A stretch of DNA of 64,000 bases, taken from positions 70,017-134,016 of the forward strand of contig CAKQLF010000004.1 of NCBI GenBank assembly GCA_934254585.1, read 5' to 3'. The notes below the pieces were generated by a model. That model was not told the origin of the DNA. It saw only the letters and a program-made list of their open reading frames with translations, and ran no database searches. Within the stretch, counting starts at the first letter, position 1. Each line of letters begins with the position of its first letter. The stretch comes from an uncultured Alphaproteobacteria bacterium. GTDB lineage: Bacteria; Pseudomonadota; Alphaproteobacteria; RF32; CAG-239. Both the position numbers and the translations under genes were made by a program. Shown here piece after piece: positions 36,641 through 44,926 of this stretch.

Positions 36641-37345
36641 TTTTCGTAAGTCAAATATTGAAAACTTTGATTTGAGATAATTTATGAGCTCTGCGTTGTT
36701 GAAAAATTTATCGCAATCAGTTTCTTGAGTTGTCTTATCCTCAGGGATAGGACGATATTTTTGCAAATAATATTCCTTAACACCGAGGGAAGATAATTCA
36801 TCGGCTATTTTATAAATGTCGGCAATTTCCAAAATACGCGGATCGCAAGTGGTTCGACATTCAAAGTGCACGCCGCTGTCAATTAAAATCTGCAAGCTTT
36901 CTCTGATATTGCCCACAGGAGTCGGACAGCCGGTAACTTTAGAATATTTTTCCGTGTCTAGCGGAACTTTAATATCCATACCAACCCAAGCAACCTTATT
37001 AATTACCTTTTTCAAGGCTTCCGGATTATATCCTCCGGTATGCAGACCAATTTCAAATCCCATATTTTTCACAATATCCATCGCTTGCGGCAAATTGCTT
37101 TGCATTAGAGGTTCTCCGCCGCTAAAAACAACGGCGTCTAAAACACCTTTACGATGTTCCAATAAATTAATCAACTTGTCCCAACCAATGTTGTTGTCAG
37201 CGTTGGGATTTTGCAGCGATGAATTATAGCAAAACGAACAACGCCACGGACAGCCTTGCATAAAAACAACAGCGGCTATCTTAGAAGGAAAATCGACGAT
37301 ACTGAATTTTTCAATATCGCCGATTCTTAGCAAATCAGAAGTCAT
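36638..37345 (-). CDS. nrdG: Anaerobic RNR activating radical-SAM protein NrdG
   Basis: 235 residues. Radical SAM cluster motif CPWRCSFC (C-x3-C-x2-C), GGEP motif (VVFSGGEPLMQ), and an N-terminal GDIEKFSIVDFPSKIA typical of the NrdG/pyruvate-formate-lyase activase family. It generates the glycyl radical on the class III reductase. It lies 10 bases after the separate glycyl-radical ORF, which fits its substrate being encoded next door. Confidence 0.93.
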   Translation of the reverse strand: MTSDLLRIGDIEKFSIVDFPSKIAAVVFMQGCPWRCSFCYNSSLQNPNADNNIGWDKLINLLEHRKGVLDAVVFSGGEPLMQSNLPQAMDIVKNMGFEIGLHTGGYNPEALKKVINKVAWVGMDIKVPLDTEKYSKVTGCPTPVGNIRESLQILIDSGVHFECRTTCDPRILEIADIYKIADELSSLGVKEYYLQKYRPIPEDKTTQETDCDKFFNNAELINYLKSKFSIFDLRK

Positions 37346-37355
37346 AAAAATCTTC

Positions 37356-37568
37356 TTATTCAGCCGCTAAAGTGCAGCCACATTCATTATCCAAATACAT
37401 AACGGCTTTTTCTTCACAAAAACATTTGCGTGAATAATATTCAGATTTTTTACCTTTATTAAATTCAGAAACCGGACGATGATAGCCCATAACTCTGGTC
37501 CAAATTTCACAAGGCTGTCTTTCTGCGTCGGTTAACTTGATGTCTTCAATATTGATAGTGTTCGTCAT
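37356..37568 (-). CDS. nrdD: Separate glycyl-radical C-terminal piece of class III RNR
   Basis: 70 residues from ATG 37568, which has AGGAG 8 bases upstream; the frame extends 9 codons further upstream without support. The segment CEIWTRVMGYHRPVSEFNKGKK contains R-V-x-G-Y, the motif around the radical glycine (Gly28 here), which in most NrdD proteins sits in the last 30 residues of the large chain. The large chain upstream ends before any such motif. The tail is Cys-rich (CFC, CGC). A second polypeptide carrying the radical therefore seems likely. Sequencing error joining is unlikely because a ribosome-binding site and a 44-base gap separate the ORFs. Small NrdD-like ORFs of this type may be annotated elsewhere. 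Confidence 0.8.
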   Translation of the reverse strand: MTNTINIEDIKLTDAERQPCEIWTRVMGYHRPVSEFNKGKKSEYYSRKCFCEEKAVMYLDNECGCTLAAE

Positions 37569-37612
37569 AATTTTATCTCCTAAAAAACGTTTCATATTTT
37601 TATTTTGTGAAG

Positions 37613-39712
37613 TTAAGCCGCGTTACTGGCTTTCAATTTCTTTAATTTTGCGGCTTTCTTTTCTTCATCACAAATCGGGCAGAACTTGTGTTCGCCGGCT
37701 AAATAGCCGTGTTTCGGACAAATTGAGAAAGTCGGAGTAATTGTGATGTATGGCAAACGATAGTTTGTCAAAACTTTTTTAATCAGCTCGCCACAAACTT
37801 TTGCCGAGGAAATACGTTGGCTCATATAAAGGTGCAACACGGTTCCGCCGGTGTATTTAGACTGTAAAGTCGCTTGCAAATCCAAAGCTTCAAACGGGTC
37901 ATCGGTATAACCCACAGGCAATTGCGATGAGTTTGTGTAATAAGGGTCTTCTTTTGTGCCGGCCTGAATAATTCCCGAAAAACGCTTTTTATCTTCACGG
38001 GCAAAGCGGTAAGTTGCACTTTCGGCCGGAGTTGCTTCAAGATTATACATGTGACCGGTTTCTTCTTGAATTTTTACCAAGCAACCGCGGATATAATCCA
38101 AGAATTTTTCGGCAAACGCCTTACCCCATTCATCGGCAACCGAATGTTCGTCATTTGTGAAGTTGCGAATCATTTCATTGATACCGTTTACACCAATTGT
38201 GGAGAAGTGGTTGCGTAAAGTGCCCAAATAGCGTTTAGTGTATGGATACAAGCCATTGTCAATCAGACGTTGAATAACTTTTCTCTTAATTTCCAATGAA
38301 GTGCGGGCAATGTTCATTAATTCGTCAACACGAGCGAACAAAGCTTGTTCGTTGCCCTTGAACATATAACCTAAGCGAGCGCAGTTGAATGTTACCACCC
38401 CGATAGAACCAGTTTGCTCGGCCGAACCAAACAGGCCGTTACCTTTAGCCAACAATTCACGCAAATCCAATTGCAGGCGGCAACACATAGAACGAATTTG
38501 CCCCGGTTTTAATACAGAGTTGATAAAGTTTTGGAAATAAGGCATACCATATTTGGCTGTCATTTCAAACAATAACTGAGATTTTTCATCGTCCCACGGA
38601 AAATCCGGTGTCATATTATAAGTCGGAATCGGGAAAGTAAACGGACGTTCCAACACATCTCCGGCCATCATAACTTCGATGTAGGCGCGGTTAATCATAT
38701 CCATTTCTTTTTGGCAATCACCATAAGTGAAAGGCATTTCTTCCTGACCTTCAATAATCGGCATATAATTTTCATCGTGACCGGCAATATGACCGCCGAT
38801 GTATGGATGCTGATTGCGCAAATCTTCCGGACAAACCCAGTCAAAAGTAAAGTTTGTGAAAGGTGTTTGTGAACCCCAACGTGACGGAACATTCAAATTG
38901 TAAACTAACTCTTGAATAGATTGCTTTACTTGGTCGTATGTCAAATTGTCTTTTTTGACGTATGGAGCCAAATAGGTGTCAACCGAAGAAAATGCTTGCG
39001 CACCCGCCCATTCATTTTGCAAAGTGCCCATAAAGTTGACCATCTGTCCGACAGCCGATGTCAAATGTTTCGGCGGATTGGCCTCTGATTTTCCTTTTAC
39101 CCCGTTAAAGCCCTCTTTCAGGAGGTTTTTCAATGACCAACCGGCGCAATATGCAGCTAACATATCCAAATCGTGAATATGAATATCACCATTGCGATGC
39201 GCTTCGCCTACTTCTGCCGGATAAACGTGGCTCAGCCAATAGTTGGCCGTAACTTTACCCGACACATTCAAAATCAAACCGCCGTTGGAATAGCCTTGAT
39301 TGGCATTGGCATTAACGCGCCAGTCCAATTTTTCCAAATATTCATTAATAGAACTTTCGACATCTACCATAACTTTGTGATCCGAGCGCATACGGTTACG
39401 TTTGTCACGATATAAAATATAAGCCTTGGCTGTGGCAAAATAGTTTGCAGAAATCAACACTTGTTCCACAATGTCCTGAATTTGCTCAATAGATGGCAAA
39501 GATTCGGTAAATTTATGGTTTACAACTTTCATAACCTGTGCAGTTAAAAGCCAAGCATCAGATTCATCAAATTCTCCTGTTGAAGTTCCGGCTTTTAAAA
39601 CGGCATTATAAATTTTATTTTCGTCAAACGGAGCCAAAGTACCGTCGCGTTTGGTTATGTTTTCAATTTTTGTATCTATTTTGTTGATTTTGGTATTCTG
39701 CTCAGTACCCAT
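37613..39712 (-). CDS. nrdD: Anaerobic ribonucleoside-triphosphate reductase, large part
   Basis: 699 residues. An N-terminal ATP-cone (about 15-105; ITKRDGTLAPFDENKIYNAVLKA) for allosteric control precedes the ten-stranded barrel of class III RNR. Landmarks are DIHIHDLDMLAAYCAGWSL, PYFQNFINS, GVVTFNCARLGYM, and a Zn-binding-like end CPKHGYLAGEHKFCPIC. It reduces NTPs to dNTPs anaerobically with formate as usual reductant. No glycyl-radical R-V-x-G-Y motif is present; it is in the next ORF (37356-37568). Two NrdR boxes precede the gene. Confidence 0.95.
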   Translation of the reverse strand: MGTEQNTKINKIDTKIENITKRDGTLAPFDENKIYNAVLKAGTSTGEFDESDAWLLTAQVMKVVNHKFTESLPSIEQIQDIVEQVLISANYFATAKAYILYRDKRNRMRSDHKVMVDVESSINEYLEKLDWRVNANANQGYSNGGLILNVSGKVTANYWLSHVYPAEVGEAHRNGDIHIHDLDMLAAYCAGWSLKNLLKEGFNGVKGKSEANPPKHLTSAVGQMVNFMGTLQNEWAGAQAFSSVDTYLAPYVKKDNLTYDQVKQSIQELVYNLNVPSRWGSQTPFTNFTFDWVCPEDLRNQHPYIGGHIAGHDENYMPIIEGQEEMPFTYGDCQKEMDMINRAYIEVMMAGDVLERPFTFPIPTYNMTPDFPWDDEKSQLLFEMTAKYGMPYFQNFINSVLKPGQIRSMCCRLQLDLRELLAKGNGLFGSAEQTGSIGVVTFNCARLGYMFKGNEQALFARVDELMNIARTSLEIKRKVIQRLIDNGLYPYTKRYLGTLRNHFSTIGVNGINEMIRNFTNDEHSVADEWGKAFAEKFLDYIRGCLVKIQEETGHMYNLEATPAESATYRFAREDKKRFSGIIQAGTKEDPYYTNSSQLPVGYTDDPFEALDLQATLQSKYTGGTVLHLYMSQRISSAKVCGELIKKVLTNYRLPYITITPTFSICPKHGYLAGEHKFCPICDEEKKAAKLKKLKASNAA

Positions 39713-39758
39713 TTTGCATTTCTCCCTTTGACGTTTTTAGTTTTAATGATTGGAAACT

Positions 39759-39774
39759 ATACTACATATAGTGT
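39759..39774. promoter_or_regulatory. NrdR box 1
   Basis: ATACTACATATAGTGT matches the NrdR consensus ACACTATATATAGTGT at 14 of 16 positions. It lies 47 bases upstream of nrdD. The repressor NrdR (ATP/dATP sensing) is expected to act here. Confidence 0.8.
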
Positions 39775-39789
39775 AAACAAAATGTAAAT

Positions 39790-39805
39790 AAACAATATAT
39801 AGTAT
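39790..39805. promoter_or_regulatory. NrdR box 2
   Basis: AAACAATATATAGTAT matches the NrdR consensus at 13 of 16 positions and lies exactly 31 bases from box 1, the three-helical-turn spacing typical of NrdR box pairs. Confidence 0.8.
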
Positions 39806-40145
39806 ACCCAACTTTTTAAAATTATAACGAAACTATTTTGATTTCTTGCTACTATACTAGAAAAATAAATTAGCATTCGACAAGGAAAATAATAATAAAT
39901 TTTTCTCATAATTGTCTAAGCATTTAATTTTGCGGATAAAAATTTTTTTTGGTATGTATATAACATTGTTAACATTTATTAAACTTGCGGGATATATTTC
40001 TTATGCTTAGAATCAATGTGTTGCAGACAACGAATTGATTCAAAAAAATTAAAACAAGAATCAAAAAGATTTTTTTCAATATCATTCTTAGAAAAAGGAG
40101 TCGTTTAGGTATTTTTCTTAACTATCCGATTCTCTTTATCTGAAA
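39806..40145. other. AT-rich intergenic region upstream of nrdD
   Basis: About 340 bases with no gene on either strand. It is very AT-rich, with homopolymer runs and short imperfect palindromes (GAATTGATTC near 40031). It probably holds the nrdD promoter near the NrdR boxes, but no clear -35/-10 pair stands out. Confidence 0.5.
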
Positions 40146-40176
40146 CAAAAAGAACCCGCTTCAGAAAAGCGGGTTC
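40146..40176 (-). terminator. Terminator of the TolC-like lipoprotein gene
   Basis: Minus-strand stem GAACCCGCT / AGCGGGTTC (40152-40160 with 40168-40176) followed by TTTTTG; 20 bases past the stop. Confidence 0.9.
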
Positions 40177-40195
40177 GATTCGCGAAAGTTGACTA

Positions 40196-42082
40196 TTATC
40201 TTACCGGCGCAAACACTTGAACATCGTCCAATGTTTCATCGGTGCATTGATTGCCGTGGCAGCGTTTCATCACCGTTGCCTTACGATTTCGGTTCAAACC
40301 GCGAACGCTGATTGACGGCACATAGACTTCAACAATTGTCAGCTTAAAGGTTAAATAAGCAATATTGTTATTTTTATCCATAGCGTAGATTTTAATTTTG
40401 TATACGCCACCGTCACGAGGCATTGCCATACCGGTGAAAACGCGGGCAGTCGGATTATATTTCAACCATTTTGGTAATGGAGAATCGTCGACCAATCCGG
40501 CCTTAGTAGTAAAGGTATCCTCTTTCCAGCCCATTTTGGTGAAGACGGAATCCGGAACCACAATTTTGATATGTTCACCGGTTTCGAAAGTTACATCAGG
40601 TAACAGTTTTTCCGAAGACAAATTAACCGGTGGGCGGCGGCTCGGAATATCCATTAAATAAGGACGATTATCCGGAATAAATTCGCCTTTGCGCCATTTT
40701 TCCAAGTTGTCGCGCAACGCCAACGCAATTTTTGACGGCGATTCGCTAAGCATATAATATGGAACGGCATCCAACCCGATTGTGGCATAAAGAGTTCCCA
40801 ACGCGTCTTGCAGGTCAACATAAGCTAAAGAAGCCTTGGTTTCATCAGCAATTGCTCTGGCTGCTTCAAGTTGGCTTTTTTCTGCCTGACTGCCTTTAGC
40901 CGAGGTTATATCTTCGGCAATATTTTCAGAAGTTCCGGCAATTTCAAAGGCAATCTGATAGTCTTCGGTAGCTGAAATATAGCGAGCCCAAGCAATGTAG
41001 ACTTGATTCAAAATCAACGAGGTCATACGTTGACGGCGCAGAGTTGTCATCATTTGTTGACTTACACCGCTTCTGGTGTCTTCATAAACCAACATAGAAG
41101 CCTCTTTGGCGGCGTTGCACCATTTTTGATTATAATTATTCGGATTGTTTTTATATCCGCTTCCATTATCGTCGCGGAAATTATTTATAATCAGCTCCAA
41201 GTCATCGGAATCGGTCAGTAAATCGTGAACTTTCAGTTCTGGGCGATTCGTTAAGGCCAACCATTCCAAACGAGACAGGTTAGATTTTATTTCCGGCAAG
41301 GCAAAATTGCCGTATTCTTTACCAACTAAAGTAAATTGGGTTGCCGGATGCATACCCATAAGCGAAGCCAAACGCTCGTGAGCGGTTTCCATATCACGTT
41401 TGAGTGCGGATAATTTTTTGACTGCTTCCATATATTTGCGCTTTTTAACCAATTCTTCGGTTGGCGGGTTTTGTCCCTGTTGCGCCAATTCTTTGGCTTT
41501 GGCGTTCATTTCATCAACATCAAGCGTTATATGCTCAATAGTATCGTCAATCACCGGAATCAATCTTTGAGCGGTTAACGCTTTCCAATATAAAATGCGT
41601 GCTTCTTGTAAAATATTTTGAATAACTTTGCGGCTTTCTTCAACGGCAACATTTTTCTTAAATTCCGGACTGTTATTCATATAATAAAGAGTTGAAATAT
41701 CCAAAATATTCCAAGCAACTTTCAAATCCGGACTGCTGTGCTCGTTGTTGTTGGTGTTAATATAACCGGCGTTGGAGGCAATTTCCGGTAAATCGGAATA
41801 AGCGGATTTGCCGGCTTTTACCAAACTTTCCTGATAACGAATCATTCGTCCGGTATAATTATATTTCAGAGCCAATGCCATTGACATATACATATCAATA
41901 GGTTTTTCCAATTTCAGCGGAGCATTTGCATACATATTTTGCATATCCACGTCATAGCGGATAGCTCTGTCCCAGTCTGAATAATATGCGGCATCCGGAC
42001 CGTTGGCGTATTGCGCGTCTTTTTTATCGGCGCAGCCGGCGGCGGTTAAAAGGCCAAGCATTAAAAACAGAAGTTTCTTCAT
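40196..42082 (-). CDS. TolC-like outer-membrane lipoprotein with C-terminal cadherin-like domain
   Basis: 628 residues. Lipoprotein signal with lipobox TAAGC (Cys17). Residues of about 45-470 are helical, with features of the TolC/OEP family: YQESLVKAGKSAYSDLP, a long coiled coil TQRLIPVIDDTIEHITLDVDEMNAKAKELAQQ, RPELK, and a second repeat ending YVDLQDALGTLYATIG. Residues of about 515-610 (GEHIKIVVPDS, PLPKWLKYNPTARVFTG, GVYKIKIYAMDKNNNIAYLTFKLTI) look like a dystroglycan-type cadherin-like (CADG/He_PIG) domain, not usual in TolC proteins. It is divergent from the third VirB8-like gene. Could be an export duct for that system or another type I-like system. Confidence 0.75.
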   Translation of the reverse strand: MKKLLFLMLGLLTAAGCADKKDAQYANGPDAAYYSDWDRAIRYDVDMQNMYANAPLKLEKPIDMYMSMALALKYNYTGRMIRYQESLVKAGKSAYSDLPEIASNAGYINTNNNEHSSPDLKVAWNILDISTLYYMNNSPEFKKNVAVEESRKVIQNILQEARILYWKALTAQRLIPVIDDTIEHITLDVDEMNAKAKELAQQGQNPPTEELVKKRKYMEAVKKLSALKRDMETAHERLASLMGMHPATQFTLVGKEYGNFALPEIKSNLSRLEWLALTNRPELKVHDLLTDSDDLELIINNFRDDNGSGYKNNPNNYNQKWCNAAKEASMLVYEDTRSGVSQQMMTTLRRQRMTSLILNQVYIAWARYISATEDYQIAFEIAGTSENIAEDITSAKGSQAEKSQLEAARAIADETKASLAYVDLQDALGTLYATIGLDAVPYYMLSESPSKIALALRDNLEKWRKGEFIPDNRPYLMDIPSRRPPVNLSSEKLLPDVTFETGEHIKIVVPDSVFTKMGWKEDTFTTKAGLVDDSPLPKWLKYNPTARVFTGMAMPRDGGVYKIKIYAMDKNNNIAYLTFKLTIVEVYVPSISVRGLNRNRKATVMKRCHGNQCTDETLDDVQVFAPVR

Positions 42083-42201
42083 TTTTACATCCTTAAGTAT
42101 ACTTTAGTTATTCTGTGACCATAATAATCTCAAAAAATTAACATTTTGTTACACTTTTATCTTTAAGATGGAGTTAAGTGAAAAATAGAGGTAAAAACAA
42201 G

Positions 42202-42978
42202 ATGGTTTCAATATTAGGCACGCTGTTTAAATATAAGGAGAAAGAATCGCCCGATGTTTTGGGTTATTTTCCGGAACGTGTGCACGTTGATGCTTTTCCG
42301 GAACGCCGCTATTTATGGACATCACGCTTTTTGGTGATTGTGACCTGTTTGAGTATTTGCGTCAATATGATTATTGCGTGCGCAATTTATTTACTTTTAC
42401 CGGAACAGCACGTTTCGCCGCGGTTGTTTGTGATGAATAAGGATACCAATCAGCTGGAAATTATGGAACGCGATGAGCGTTATTATTATGCCAGTGATTT
42501 GATTGCCGAACAGTATATAAGAGATTATATGACTTTACGTTATACCGTAACGGAAGATTATGCTGAATTAAAAGATAGATGGCGTGAAAATTCAATTTTA
42601 TATTGGTATTCAACCGATGAAATTTTCCGAGAGTTTCAGGCTAAAGACGTGGCAACGGTAGATGAACAATTTAAGGCCATCGGTTTGCAGCGATATATTG
42701 AAATAGACTGGACAAAGCGAGTGTCGCGCTCTATGTGGATGGTGCAGTTTAAAACCTATGACATCACGCGTGATAACCCAAAACCGAAAGTTGACTTGTG
42801 GCGGGCAACCTTGCGTGTGGGATATGACGGTAATTTGCGCTTCAAAAAACCGGAAGATCGTATCTTAAACCCTTATGGTTTTCTGGTGTATAGTTACACG
42901 CTTTCTTATCAAGGCGATTACCGCAATGGTCCTGATGAAGTCAACTCTAACCTGCGTTATAATTTGATGATGTATTAA
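42202..42978 (+). CDS. virB8: VirB8-like T4SS inner-membrane protein (copy 3, unlinked)
   Basis: 258 residues from ATG 42202 (AGAGG about 10 bases upstream); a GTG at 42178 with GGAG would add 8. Cytoplasmic N-terminus with PERRYLWTSR, a membrane helix (about 43-66), and a periplasmic domain with ITRDNPKPKVDLWRATLRV. It ends RILNPYGFLVYSYTLSYQ, the NP-x-GF-x-V-x-x-Y motif of VirB8. The PERRYLW segment shows it is closest to copy 2 at 2514. It lies 28 kb from the main cluster, next to the TolC-like lipoprotein. It may be an alternative subunit of the same machine. Confidence 0.83.
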   Translation: MVSILGTLFKYKEKESPDVLGYFPERVHVDAFPERRYLWTSRFLVIVTCLSICVNMIIACAIYLLLPEQHVSPRLFVMNKDTNQLEIMERDERYYYASDLIAEQYIRDYMTLRYTVTEDYAELKDRWRENSILYWYSTDEIFREFQAKDVATVDEQFKAIGLQRYIEIDWTKRVSRSMWMVQFKTYDITRDNPKPKVDLWRATLRVGYDGNLRFKKPEDRILNPYGFLVYSYTLSYQGDYRNGPDEVNSNLRYNLMMY

Positions 42979-43084
42979 AATCGCTGATTAAACATAAAAA
43001 AAGATTCGTTTAACCGGAATTTGTTAAATTTTTATTTTTAACAAAAAACTTTACTTTTGAAGAATAATAAACTAAAATTCACGT

Positions 43085-43275
43085 CAGATGAGCGATAGCT
43101 TGTTCGGGGTGTGGAAGCCTCTTCAAATACCGTCTTTATAGGTAAGACGTTAAAACCTGCCTTCTGGTCTTATGGGCTGGAAGGTAGCAAAATATGCTAT
43201 AAGCTAATATGCTACACTATTTTGTATTTGAATAGCTTTCCAACTTCCAGCTACCTCTCAGGGTGGCTTTTTTTA
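43085..43275 (+). ncRNA. Putative structured RNA or attenuator before prepilin copy 3
   Basis: The region forms several hairpins, including CGTCTT/AAGACG (about 43131-43150). CTGGAAG (43177-43183) can pair with CTTCCAG (43244-43250), and GGTAGC (43183-43188) can pair with GCTACC (43250-43255); the two pairings exclude each other. GCTACC is also the 5' arm of a 7-bp terminator (AGCTACC / GGTGGCT, 43249-43255 with 43262-43268) followed by TTTTTTT. This looks like an antiterminator/terminator choice or a small RNA with its own terminator. I do not recognise a known class. Confidence 0.5.
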
Positions 43276-43307
43276 TTACTGTTTAACAAAAAAGAAAGAA
43301 AGTTGTT

Positions 43308-44174
43308 ATGATATTCAAAAATTATGATAATAAAAGAATTTCTCGTTTTTCCTCAGCCATTATCGGGCACCTTTTCAATATTATTTGCGGGCACTTTTTT
43401 AGGGGTACTCGCCGGCTCCTCTTTCGGGTCGTTCGCGGGCTTAGACCCGCGAATCTAGATTGCCGGATCGCGTCCGGCAATGACTATAGAGTGAAAAACG
43501 TCACGTCCGGCAATGACTATAGAGTGGTGCAGTCCGGAAGAAGTATGATTGAGATGCTCGGCGTTCTCGCCATCATTGCCGTTCTCTCCGTAGGCGGTAT
43601 TGCCGGCTATTCCAAGGCAATGACCAAGTTTAAGGTTAATAAGACTATTGATATGATTACATCGGTTATTGTTAATACCAAAACAGCCTTTGCTAACGAA
43701 AAAAGTTATTCAGCGTTATACGATGATGTAGCAGACAATTTGAACTTACTTCCAAAAAATAGAAAGACTCCATTGGGAAGCAGTATAAACATGTGGCCTT
43801 GGTGTGATGAGGAAGTTAGTATGGATGAGGCTGACAAAAATAGAATTCATAAATCTTTTGCTATTGATGTAGATCAAGTTTCAAAAGAAGCTTGTTTAAA
43901 TTTATTGTCGTACGATTGGTCACAAGCCGGAGTGACTGTGATTGGAGCGGGATATTTAGGAGATAGTGAATATGGAGGCGAGGATTTTTTTGGCTACCTG
44001 GCTGTGACACCTATTGCTCCTGCTGATATATCAGAGATGTGTTCTAAGTTTGATTTGGTCATTTATAATTATATAGATTTTTATATAGGAACTAAGCCGG
44101 TATCTGAGTGTTTTTTAAGCTATTTAGATACGCGTCCTGAAACAACACCTATAAATTTTGACCCTTATTATTAA
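43308..44174 (+). CDS. Prepilin-like protein with repeat-encoded leader (copy 3)
   Basis: 288 residues from ATG 43308 (weak Shine-Dalgarno). The first 77 residues are partly repeat-encoded (IIGHLFNIICGHFF, VVRGLRPANLD, ASGND and TSGNDYR), as in copy 1. The prepilin signature GRSMIEMLGVLAIIAVLSVGG follows, then AGYSKAMTKFKVNKTIDMI and a divergent head (about 180 residues). Gly at -1 and Glu at +5 fit prepilin peptidase cleavage; Arg at +1 is unusual for classical pilins but constant in all three copies. The head has few cysteines. Ends in a strong hairpin. Confidence 0.78.
   Translation: MIFKNYDNKRISRFSSAIIGHLFNIICGHFFRGTRRLLFRVVRGLRPANLDCRIASGNDYRVKNVTSGNDYRVVQSGRSMIEMLGVLAIIAVLSVGGIAGYSKAMTKFKVNKTIDMITSVIVNTKTAFANEKSYSALYDDVADNLNLLPKNRKTPLGSSINMWPWCDEEVSMDEADKNRIHKSFAIDVDQVSKEACLNLLSYDWSQAGVTVIGAGYLGDSEYGGEDFFGYLAVTPIAPADISEMCSKFDLVIYNYIDFYIGTKPVSECFLSYLDTRPETTPINFDPYY
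43428..43484 (+). repeat. 57-bp palindromic element, copy 3
   Basis: GTCGTT/AATGAC ends (one base changed), CGCGGG/CCCGCG and TGCCGGA/TCCGGCA hairpins, TCTAGA centre. Same reading frame relative to the downstream prepilin signature as copies 1 and 2. A partial right half follows at 43502-43516. Confidence 0.9.
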
Positions 44175-44178
44175 AAAC

Positions 44179-44213
44179 TAAACCGCCTTATTTCTAAGAA
44201 AAATAAGGCGGTT
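44179..44213. terminator. Hairpin between prepilin copy 3 and marC
   Basis: Stem AACCGCCTTATTT / AAATAAGGCGGTT with a short loop. On the minus strand it is followed by TAGTTTTTA, so it fits the end of the marC transcript best. It probably blocks read-through from both sides. Confidence 0.65.
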
Positions 44214-44231
44214 AAAAATACTAAAAAATTA

Positions 44232-44852
44232 TTATTGTATCGGTGTGCCTTCTACCAACATAGTCAGGTTGTATGTAAACAACTTTACGGCAATAGACAT
44301 CAAGATAATGCCAAAAGCTTTTTGGAAAATGCAGATAATTCCCGGAGAAAGCATTTTTTCCAATTTCGGAGCTGATTTTAAGCCCAGATAAACAACTATA
44401 ATGTTTAATACAATAGCTAAAATGATGTTTAAGTCCGCATATTGCGAACGAATGGCCAAAATAGTTGTAAACGAACCGGCACCGGCAATCAGCGGAAATA
44501 CAATCGGTGTAAAAGTGGCATCGTTGGCGGAATATTTATTTTCGTGAAAAATATGCACGTCTAAAATCATTTCCATTGAAATAATAAAAATAATGATGGA
44601 GCCGGCAATGGCAAATGACGAAATATCCAAGCTGAATAATTGCAGAAAAGCATTACCCATATACATAAAGCCAATAAATAGAATCAGCGAAATAATAGAA
44701 GCGCGTCCGGCGTGAATTGTGCGTCCGTCTTGCAACAAGTTTAAGACAACCGGCAAAACGCCGATAATATCGATAATGGCAAATAAAACCACAAACGCAC
44801 TCAGAAATTGTGTGGTATCATAAGTGCTTAAAAAAGAAGATAAGGCTTCCAT
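44232..44852 (-). CDS. MarC family membrane protein
   Basis: 206 residues, six membrane helices, typical length of MarC/YchE proteins. Landmarks are FAIIDIIGVLPVVLNLLQDG near the N-terminus and TFTPIVFPLIAGAGSFTTILAIRS in the middle. MarC proteins have no established transport substrate; the former link to multiple antibiotic resistance in E. coli is not supported. Its neighbour hppA has its own terminator, so they are probably separate units. Confidence 0.93.
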   Translation of the reverse strand: MEALSSFLSTYDTTQFLSAFVVLFAIIDIIGVLPVVLNLLQDGRTIHAGRASIISLILFIGFMYMGNAFLQLFSLDISSFAIAGSIIIFIISMEMILDVHIFHENKYSANDATFTPIVFPLIAGAGSFTTILAIRSQYADLNIILAIVLNIIVVYLGLKSAPKLEKMLSPGIICIFQKAFGIILMSIAVKLFTYNLTMLVEGTPIQ

Positions 44853-44867
44853 TTGAAACTCCTAAAT

Positions 44868-44903
44868 AAAAAAAGAAAAACGGCGATATTTTTTATATCG
44901 CCG
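44868..44903 (-). terminator. hppA terminator
   Basis: Minus-strand stem CGGCGATA / TATCGCCG (44896-44903 with 44881-44888), followed by TTTTTCTTTTTTT. Confidence 0.85.
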
Positions 44904-44926
44904 CCGTTCTAGCAAACTAAATTCAA

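Noticed and set aside
43085..43275. tmRNA, 6S or SRP RNA
   Set aside because: I could not find the tRNA-like ends, the closing stem of 6S RNA or the conserved SRP tetraloop motifs. It is left as an unclassified structured leader.
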